Shown piece after piece: positions 1 through 5,267 of a stretch of 15,274 nt of DNA. A program made the translations under genes and the position numbers. Numbering within the stretch: position 1 is the first letter of the stretch; each line of letters opens with the position of its first letter. Below the pieces are notes generated by a model, which was not told the origin of the DNA, made no database searches, and saw only the letters and a list, made by a program, of their open reading frames with translations. Source of the stretch: Halovenus sp. (GTDB lineage: Archaea; Halobacteriota; Halobacteria; Halobacteriales; Haloarculaceae); assembly GCA_028274925.1 (NCBI GenBank), contig JAQCNR010000486.1, positions 1 to 15,274 of the forward strand. The letters run 5' to 3'.

Positions 1-263
1 TTCAGCACCGCAGTGAAGCGAGCGACCCATCCGAAGAACTGGTCGGCGAGTCGTCGTTCCGTCCGGGTTGCAGGCGTCAGCGTCTGGAACTGCTCGCCCC
101 CACAGTCCCCACACTCAGTGCGAAACGTCGTCGAGTCAGCACCGCAGTCGAGACAAGCGTACCGACGCTGTGGATGGTCGGTTTGCTGGCCGCCATCCGT
201 GGTTGGTTGCGTCTGATTCTGTGTCGTCTGTCCACGTTGTCGTGGAACGGTCTGGTCCACCAT
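1..263 (-). CDS. Zinc-ribbon protein, partial (3' end outside the window)
   Basis: This reading frame starts at an ATG (261-263, minus strand) and stays open to the left edge, giving 87 codons without a stop. Residues 1-34 are rich in Gln and Thr and look disordered. Residues 37-54 form a zinc ribbon with C37-x2-C40 and C51-x2-C54. From about residue 72 the sequence turns hydrophobic and aromatic (FFGWVARFTAVL), which could be the start of a membrane segment or an amphipathic helix. The G+C-rich codon pattern and the zinc-ribbon spacing argue for a real gene, while overlapping frames look like shadows. A GGTGA motif lies 12 nt upstream, which is long for a ribosome binding site. The gene is divergent from the thiolase gene. 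Function is not recognisable; a small zinc-binding membrane-associated or nucleic-acid-binding protein is possible. Confidence 0.7.
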   Translation of the reverse strand, partial: MVDQTVPRQRGQTTQNQTQPTTDGGQQTDHPQRRYACLDCGADSTTFRTECGDCGGEQFQTLTPATRTERRLADQFFGWVARFTAVL

Positions 264-435
264 CGGTAATCCCTCTCACCAACGGGTCGTGACGCGTGAC
301 GGATGCGGTGCGCACCGTTCCCCCAGAGTATCGGTGCGACCGCCCGCGACAGAGACGTGCGTGTCGTCGGTCCCCGTCGGCACCGACTGGTTTCTGAGCC
401 AACATAATGAATGTTGAGCCTGACATTTCAAGCAG

Positions 436-443
436 TTTATACT
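436..443 (+). promoter_or_regulatory. TATA-like element of the thiolase operon
   Basis: TTTATACT sits in a locally AT-rich stretch 82 nt before the thiolase ATG. Usual archaeal spacing would put the transcription start near 463-468, giving a leader of about 60 nt. This is longer than for the leaderless genes elsewhere in the window. Confidence 0.5.
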
Positions 444-453
444 TGGCCGTGGA

Positions 454-486
454 CTGGACAACAGGCGAACCCCTGTTGGGGACCAG
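454..486 (+). promoter_or_regulatory. Inverted repeat at the predicted transcription start of the thiolase operon
   Basis: CAACAGG (459-465) and CCTGTTG (472-478) are a perfect 7-bp inverted repeat around a 6-nt centre, flanked by CTGG (454-457) and CCAG (483-486). It overlaps the transcription start expected from the TATA element at 436-443. It could be an operator for a dimeric repressor or a hairpin at the mRNA 5' end. Confidence 0.4.
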
Positions 487-524
487 CCCGCGGAGTTATG
501 TGCTGGGTGGGACAACACGGCCAC

Positions 525-1697
525 ATGCGAGACGTATATCTTGTCGGGGCGGGACAGACACCGTTCGGGTCGTTCCCTGACCGGAGTTACCGTGACCTCT
601 TCGCGGAGGCGTATCACAGCGCAATCGATAGCGTCGACCGAGCACCAGACCCCGAAGATATCGACGAGGCTGTCGTCGGGTCACTCGGTGTCGGCGGCCG
701 ACAACTCGGCCTCTCTGGCCCGGCAGTGACCGAGCACATCGGATTGCACAACGTAACCTGCTCGCGCATCGAGAACGCCTGCGCCGCTGGGGGCTTTGCC
801 GTCCGGCAGGCAGTGCAGGCAGTCAAGAGTGGGATGGCTGATGTCGTCGTCGCCGGCGGGTACGAAGTGATGACCGACATGTCCAGCGACGCCACGAAGT
901 ACTGGCTGGGTGTCAGCGGTGAGACGGAGTGGGAGCGCTTGACAGGGACAACCTTCGCCGGCGTCTACGCTCAGATGGCGAGCGCGTACCTCGAGGAGTA
1001 CGAGGCAACGACGGAGGACCTCTCGCGGGTTGCGGTCAAGAACCACGGCAACGGCGCGAAGAACCCGAAAGCACACCTCGGCTTTTCGTGCTCGCTCGAC
1101 GACGCGGTGAACGCGCCGGATGTGGCCGCGCCGCTGAATCTCTATCACTGCTGTCCAACCTCCGACGGCGCGGCGGTCGCACTGTTCGTCAGCGAGGATG
1201 TCGTCGACCAGTACAGCGACGAGCGGATTCGCGTTGCTGGCTCAGGGGGTGCCAGCGACCACGTCGGACTGGCCGAGCGAGACAGCTACACCTCGCTGTC
1301 GGCGACGAAAACCGCCGCAGAGTCTGCCTACGACGAAGCCGGTGTCGGCCCGGATGAACTAGATTTTGCAGAAGTCCACGACTGTTTCGCTATCGCCGAA
1401 CTCCTCGCCTACGAAGACCTTGGCTTCTGTGGCGAAGGCGAGGCCCACACCCTGCTCCGAGAGGGCAAAACCGACCCCGACGGAGAACTCCCAGTGAACA
1501 CCTCCGGCGGGTTGAAATCGAAGGGTCATCCAATCGGCGCGACTGGGACCGGACAGGTCGTCGAAGTGTTCGACCAACTCACCGGCAACGCGGGCGAGCG
1601 CCAACTTGACGGGCCAACTCACGGGTTGGCACACAACGTCGGGGGCTCCGGCGGGGCGACAGCTATCCACATCTTCGAGCAGGAGGTGGGACGATGA
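525..1697 (+). CDS. SCP2-type thiolase (acetyl-CoA acetyltransferase family)
   Basis: A 390-residue thiolase-fold enzyme, full length for the archaeal/SCP2 branch. Such enzymes condense or cleave acyl-CoA thioesters in the cytoplasm. The start was set at the ATG giving MRDVYLVGAGQTPFG, since family members begin this way; an upstream in-frame ATG at 411 would add an unrelated Trp/Gly-rich stretch. The nucleophile is C86 in ENACAAGG. HDCF (285-288) is the loop that supplies the second catalytic cysteine (C287) in SCP2 thiolases. H335 lies in SKGHPIGATG, and HNVGGSGG (370-377) replaces the CxG motif of classical thiolases. All expected catalytic residues are present. Its stop codon overlaps the next gene (ATGA), a DUF35-containing fusion. 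Archaeal acetoacetyl-CoA thiolases form complexes with HMG-CoA synthase through DUF35 proteins, so a stable complex is likely. The substrate is unknown: acetoacetyl-CoA, a longer beta-ketoacyl-CoA, or a retro-aldol substrate. Confidence 0.9.
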   Translation: MRDVYLVGAGQTPFGSFPDRSYRDLFAEAYHSAIDSVDRAPDPEDIDEAVVGSLGVGGRQLGLSGPAVTEHIGLHNVTCSRIENACAAGGFAVRQAVQAVKSGMADVVVAGGYEVMTDMSSDATKYWLGVSGETEWERLTGTTFAGVYAQMASAYLEEYEATTEDLSRVAVKNHGNGAKNPKAHLGFSCSLDDAVNAPDVAAPLNLYHCCPTSDGAAVALFVSEDVVDQYSDERIRVAGSGGASDHVGLAERDSYTSLSATKTAAESAYDEAGVGPDELDFAEVHDCFAIAELLAYEDLGFCGEGEAHTLLREGKTDPDGELPVNTSGGLKSKGHPIGATGTGQVVEVFDQLTGNAGERQLDGPTHGLAHNVGGSGGATAIHIFEQEVGR

Positions 1698-3103
1698 CCG
1701 CGATCGAGCAATTGGGGACCTACGTCCCGCGGTTCGCCCTCGCGGCCGAGACTGTCGAGGAAGCGTGGGGCCAGTTCCACGGTGCCGGCATCAAGCAGAC
1801 AGCAGTGCCGGGCGGCGACGAGGATACGCTGACGATGGCCTACGAGGCGGCGGCAGTTGCACTCGAAGCGAGCGAACGGTCCAGAAGTGAACTCGACCGA
1901 CTGATTGTCGCGACGACGACGCCACCGCTGGAGGAGGAGGCGATGGGGTCGCGGCTGCGGAGTACCCTCGGCCTCGAAACGGACGTGCGCTCGCGACAAC
2001 TCACCGGGAGCACGCGAGCAGGCGTCGAAGGAATCCTCACCGCGGCCGAAGCACCCGGAACAGCGCTCGTCATCGCCAGTGACAGTCCACGCGGTGTACC
2101 CGACAGCGAGTACGAACAGGCTGGCGGTGCCGGTGCTGTCGCGGCCATCGTCGGCGACGAGGAAGGTGGCGAAGTCACCGACCACGCGGCCCGTGTCGAC
2201 GCCGTTCCGGGCACGCGCTTCCGCCCCGCTGGCTCGGACGAAACTGACGGCCTCGGCATCGCAACGTACGACAGAAACGCCTACAGCTCGGCGGTTGGTG
2301 CTGTGGGCACCAAACTAGGCGTCGAGGACGTCGGCGCAGTTGCGCTACAGGCACCGAACGGGAAGCTCCCGTACCGCGCGGCCGGAGCGCTCGGCGTGGA
2401 TACCGAACTGATCGCAGCCGGGACGAACGTCTCCGAAATTGGTGACACTGGTGCGGCCAGCCCGCTGTTCGGACTGGCGACGGCCGCCGACGGCGGGGCA
2501 GCGTCGGCGTTGCTGATTGGCTACGGCTCCGGTGACGCCACTGCACTCGCAATCGAGGGGCAAATCCCGGTTGCGAGTGCCGTCGAGGGAATCGTCCCCG
2601 GCGAGCGTCGGTCGCTCAGCTACGGCGAATACCTGCGGATGCGCGGCGAGATTACGACAGGTGAACCCGAGGGCGGCGGTGCGTACGTCAGCGTTCCCAG
2701 TTGGAAGCGCACCATGCCCCAGCGCCACCGGTTGGTCGCCGGCGTGTGCACCGAGTGCGGAGCGCTCACCTTCCCGCCGGAAGGCGTCTGTACCGAGTGT
2801 GGCACCTTCGAGTCCTTCGACCACGTCGAGTTGCCGGGAACGGGAACCGTCGAGGCAGCCACGAAAATCGGCGCTGGCGGCGCACCGCCAGAGTTCGTCG
2901 AACAGCAGGCCAAAAGCGGCGCGTACACGAGCGCCGTCGTTGCGCTGGACGGACCCGGCGGCGAGACGGTATCGGTTCCGGTGCAGGTGCTCGGCGACCA
3001 AGACGTAGGAATCGATGACCGAGTCACAGCCACGATTCGGCGTATCTACACGCAGGAAGACGTGATTCGCTACGGCTTCAAGATGCGCCCGCTGACTGAG
3101 TGA
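1694..3103 (+). CDS. HMG-CoA synthase-like domain fused to DUF35 (zinc ribbon/OB) domain; probably not an active synthase
   Basis: A 469-residue two-part protein. Residues 1-320 follow the archaeal HMG-CoA synthase pattern: YVPRF near the start, GDEDTLTMAYEAA (41-53), APNGKLPYRAA (220-230), IGDTGAASPL (249-258) and SYGEYLRMRG (309-318). Residues 338-469 are a DUF35 module: a zinc ribbon with C352-x2-C355 and C366-x2-C369, then an OB-like beta-rich part from about 380. By eye alignment, the catalytic Cys (ACKAG in archaeal enzymes) falls at T107 in STRAG, the His before PNGK at Q219, and the Glu near T75-T76. No cysteine occurs before residue 352. Common annotation would be HMG-CoA synthase family protein, but loss of the catalytic residues argues for a structural or CoA-binding partner of the thiolase it overlaps by 4 nt. 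In archaeal thiolase/HMGCS/DUF35 complexes these are separate chains; here two are fused. Confidence 0.85.
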   Translation: MTAIEQLGTYVPRFALAAETVEEAWGQFHGAGIKQTAVPGGDEDTLTMAYEAAAVALEASERSRSELDRLIVATTTPPLEEEAMGSRLRSTLGLETDVRSRQLTGSTRAGVEGILTAAEAPGTALVIASDSPRGVPDSEYEQAGGAGAVAAIVGDEEGGEVTDHAARVDAVPGTRFRPAGSDETDGLGIATYDRNAYSSAVGAVGTKLGVEDVGAVALQAPNGKLPYRAAGALGVDTELIAAGTNVSEIGDTGAASPLFGLATAADGGAASALLIGYGSGDATALAIEGQIPVASAVEGIVPGERRSLSYGEYLRMRGEITTGEPEGGGAYVSVPSWKRTMPQRHRLVAGVCTECGALTFPPEGVCTECGTFESFDHVELPGTGTVEAATKIGAGGAPPEFVEQQAKSGAYTSAVVALDGPGGETVSVPVQVLGDQDVGIDDRVTATIRRIYTQEDVIRYGFKMRPLTE

Positions 3104-3147
3104 GTGCGGTCCACATCTGTTTTGTCCGATAATCCCCTTGTGAGAGT
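3104..3147 (+). promoter_or_regulatory. Short gap before the amphi-Trp gene; possible weak promoter
   Basis: This 44-nt gap holds CTGTTTTGTCC at 3117-3127, about 27 nt before the next ATG. It could be a weak TATA element or the T-rich end of the upstream transcript. I cannot decide whether the next gene belongs to the thiolase operon or has its own leaderless transcript. Confidence 0.3.
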
Positions 3148-3411
3148 ATGGCTGAGATGACCGAACTCGAAACGGAAACTGAACAGTCCTCCGAAGAAGC
3201 GGCCGCGACGCTCCGGCAGATTGCCGACGAACTCGAAGCTGGTGACGCGATTACCGTCGAAGGCAACGACGCAATGATAACCGTCCCCGGTACCGAGGAC
3301 ACGGTCGGAACGTGTCTGGAGGTCGAACACGAGATTCGCGGCGAGTACGACCAGGTCGAAATCGAGATCGAGTTCGACTGGACGATTATTCCGGACGACG
3401 ACGAAGAGTAG
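3148..3411 (+). CDS. Amphi-Trp domain-containing small acidic protein
   Basis: An 87-residue, strongly acidic protein. Residues 12-32 form a probable amphipathic helix (SSEEAAATLRQIADELEAG), followed by a short beta region and the family-typical C-terminal motif VEIEIEFDWTI (69-79) with a single Trp. This matches the small amphi-Trp family, which is frequent in haloarchaea and has no assigned biochemical role. ATG 3148 was chosen; a second in-frame ATG at 3157 is possible. It lies 44 nt after the HMGCS-like fusion, and its stop codon touches that of the converging oxidoreductase gene with no intervening base. Confidence 0.8.
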   Translation: MAEMTELETETEQSSEEAAATLRQIADELEAGDAITVEGNDAMITVPGTEDTVGTCLEVEHEIRGEYDQVEIEIEFDWTIIPDDDEE

Positions 3412-4716
3412 TCAGTTGCCGTCGTAGGCACCCTGTTTCTCGTACTGGGCGCGCTGGCGGACAACCTCGGGCGTGCGACAGCGGTCGGGTTCGCCGGTCG
3501 CCTGTGGCACCGTACAGTTGTTACAACTCCCACAGAGCGCGCGCTCGCCGCGGAGCAGTCGGACGGGAAGTCGCGGCTCAGCGTAGAACGGACGGCCGAT
3601 GCCGACCATATCAGCAGCCCCGCCGTTGAGCAACTCCTCGCAGTGCTCGCGCTCGCGCAGTCCACCCTCACAGAGCAGCGGCACGTCGACAGCCTCGCGG
3701 ACTGCCCGGCAGAAGTCGGCGTTCCAGCCCGGTTCCGCTGGGAACTGACGGGCTTGCAGGCGGTTGAGCAGTGACACCGCTCGTGCCCGGAGACGGCCAC
3801 CGAAAACCGCCTCGTACTCCGACTGAAGCTCTTCCGCCGACCACGCTCGCTCGGGGTAGGCACCACGGATGAGACTCGCGTCCCAGTAAACAGAGCACTC
3901 GACGGGGACGAGGGCGTCGTAGCCCGCCTCGGAAAGTCGGTCGGCAATTTGGACGCCGTCCTCGTGGGTGAGGTGACGACGGACGAACGGCGGCGCAGCG
4001 GTCTCGGCAGGAACCTTGGTGACGAGCGGGATGTCGCCGGCGTGCTCGCGGACGGCGTCACGGATTGCGAGCAAAAAGCGGACGCCGTCGGCGAACTCGT
4101 CGTCGCGGTCGTTGTAGTACGGCGAGAGAAACTGCTGGACGATGCCCATGTTCGCACCGGAGAGGTGGATACCGTCGTAGCCAGCGTCGGCGGCGTAGCC
4201 CGCTGCCCGGCCAAATGAGTCTGCGAGTTCTCTGACTTCGCTCGTGGAGAGCACGTCAGCGTCGACGTTTATCAGCCCTGCTCGGTCCGCGGCGCGGAGT
4301 TGCCAGGGTGGCTCGGAGACTGCCAGTTGGCCCTCGTCTGGGTTTTGCTCGCGATACTCCCTGTGCCACAAGCTCAGACTTCGGAGGCCACCGTGGGCAA
4401 GTTGGATGAAAATCCGCGAGTCGTGGTCGTGGATCCGGTCAGTCAATGTAGAGAGTCGGTCGACAAACTCCGGGTCGTGGACGCGCGTCATGTTCGGCGC
4501 GGCACAGCCTCCTTCGTCGGTGACGATGCTCGCCCCCTGGAAGATGAGTCCCGCACCCGCCTCGGCGGCCGGTTCGAGTTCGTCGATATAGGTCTCGACA
4601 GCGTCCGGCCCGTTGCCCGCACATTCGAGCAGTGGCGCGCGGTACAGCCGATTTGGGACTGTCAACCCACCAATTTCGACCGAGTCTGTGAGCGTGGTAG
4701 TCGAATCTCCCTGCAT
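3412..4716 (-). CDS. Old Yellow Enzyme-family FMN oxidoreductase with 4Fe-4S motif, single-domain
   Basis: A 434-residue TIM-barrel flavoenzyme of the NADH:flavin oxidoreductase / 2,4-dienoyl-CoA reductase family, expected to reduce an activated C=C bond with FMN. Visible landmarks are IGGLTVPNRLYRAP (15-28), QLAHGG (105-110), the GYDG...QFLSP block (179-199) and GIGRPFYAEP (372-381). C395-x2-C398-x2-C401-x11-C413 closely resembles the 4Fe-4S ligand set of 2,4-dienoyl-CoA reductase (CX2CX3CX11C). The protein ends 21 residues after the last Cys, so the FAD/NADPH domain of the long dienoyl-CoA reductases is missing. The active-site pair, usually His/His or His/Asn, aligns with S186 and N189. 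ATG 4716 is preferred because a GGTGAT ribosome binding site lies 5 nt upstream across the cgi121 stop; a GTG at 4725 is also in frame. It is the last gene of the hel308-cgi121 operon. The substrate is unknown. Confidence 0.88.
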   Translation of the reverse strand: MQGDSTTTLTDSVEIGGLTVPNRLYRAPLLECAGNGPDAVETYIDELEPAAEAGAGLIFQGASIVTDEGGCAAPNMTRVHDPEFVDRLSTLTDRIHDHDSRIFIQLAHGGLRSLSLWHREYREQNPDEGQLAVSEPPWQLRAADRAGLINVDADVLSTSEVRELADSFGRAAGYAADAGYDGIHLSGANMGIVQQFLSPYYNDRDDEFADGVRFLLAIRDAVREHAGDIPLVTKVPAETAAPPFVRRHLTHEDGVQIADRLSEAGYDALVPVECSVYWDASLIRGAYPERAWSAEELQSEYEAVFGGRLRARAVSLLNRLQARQFPAEPGWNADFCRAVREAVDVPLLCEGGLREREHCEELLNGGAADMVGIGRPFYAEPRLPVRLLRGERALCGSCNNCTVPQATGEPDRCRTPEVVRQRAQYEKQGAYDGN

Positions 4717-4720
4717 AGCA

Positions 4721-4726
4721 ATCACC
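4721..4726 (-). promoter_or_regulatory. Ribosome binding site of the oxidoreductase gene, inside the cgi121 end
   Basis: Read on the minus strand, GGTGAT matches the anti-Shine-Dalgarno end of haloarchaeal 16S rRNA. It overlaps the TGA stop of cgi121 and lies 4 nt before ATG 4716. It favours that ATG over the in-frame GTG at 4725 and indicates translational coupling. Confidence 0.6.
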
Positions 4727-5267
4727 GTTCGACAACGAGCAGGGTGACCCGTTCGCGGACCAGATCGCTGATTGTGCCGTCGGTCGCGTCGAGTTCGCGG
4801 TCGGTGATGTCGAAAAACGACCGGAGTTGGTCGTTGGTGGTTTCGTTCAGTGTCGAGTGAGCGTCGAGAGTTTCTGCCAGCGCCGCGGCAGCCTCGGTCT
4901 CCGCTGTAGTCGCGGGACGCTCGCTCGTTCCCACGGGGTCGTCGCAGTCGTCGTGGGCGTCAGTGTCGACGACGACGGCCGCGACAGGACACTCGCCGGC
5001 AGAGACGCCCATCTCCAGTGCCTGATTGATCTGGCGTCGCCCTGCGGCGTACAGCAGAATCTCTACACCGGGGTCGTCGGCGATAGTCGCGTTGCGGTCG
5101 AGTGCCCGGACAGTGTGGTCGACTGCGCGGCGCAAGTGTGGGGCGTCGGCGACGTAGCGAGCGTCGAAGGCCTGCACGGTCACGCCGTGGCGCTCACCAA
5201 TCTCAGTGAGTCGGTCGAGAAAGCCATCGAGGTCGTCAATCTCGGCGGTGCCTTCGACAATCTCCAT
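4722..5267 (-). CDS. cgi121: KEOPS complex subunit Cgi121
   Basis: A 181-residue protein of the Cgi121/TPRKB family. With Kae1, Bud32 and Pcc1 it forms KEOPS, which transfers threonylcarbamoyl to A37 of ANN-decoding tRNAs (t6A). In the family, Cgi121 binds Bud32 and recruits the tRNA 3' CCA end. The recognisable core is AFDARYVADAPHLRRAVDHT (33-52) followed by VEILLYAAGRRQINQALEMG (68-87), the family signature with the RQI motif. An acidic stretch follows from 101 (DTDAHDDCDD), with a low-complexity Ala/Glu part to about 145; it may be a halophile-specific loop. The gene starts inside the hel308 stop (TGATG, 1-nt overlap) behind a strong ribosome binding site, so the two are coupled. Pairing with hel308 recurs in Halobacteria. 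The other KEOPS genes are not in the window. Confidence 0.92.
   Translation of the reverse strand: MEIVEGTAEIDDLDGFLDRLTEIGERHGVTVQAFDARYVADAPHLRRAVDHTVRALDRNATIADDPGVEILLYAAGRRQINQALEMGVSAGECPVAAVVVDTDAHDDCDDPVGTSERPATTAETEAAAALAETLDAHSTLNETTNDQLRSFFDITDRELDATDGTISDLVRERVTLLVVER

Larger units (their letters stand above)
264..524. promoter_or_regulatory. Divergent intergenic region with dyad symmetries
   Basis: This 261-nt gap separates the zinc-ribbon gene from the thiolase gene. I find no convincing small gene or RNA in it. It holds a perfect 12-bp palindrome CGGTGCGCACCG (306-317), a related imperfect copy CGGTGCGACCG (332-342), an inverted repeat GTCGG-CA-CCGAC (376-387), a TATA-like element (436-442) and an inverted repeat (459-478). 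The density of symmetric sites suggests regulator binding, but that is inference. Confidence 0.45.

Noticed and set aside
411..524. N-terminal extension of the thiolase from an upstream ATG
   Set aside because: The extra 38 residues are unlike any thiolase N-terminus and would start before the predicted transcription start. MRDVYLVGAG is the family-like start.
3078..4214. Minus-strand open frame (378 codons) overlapping the amphi-Trp and oxidoreductase genes
   Set aside because: It is Ser/Thr/Arg-rich, without family resemblance, and out of frame with the conserved oxidoreductase.
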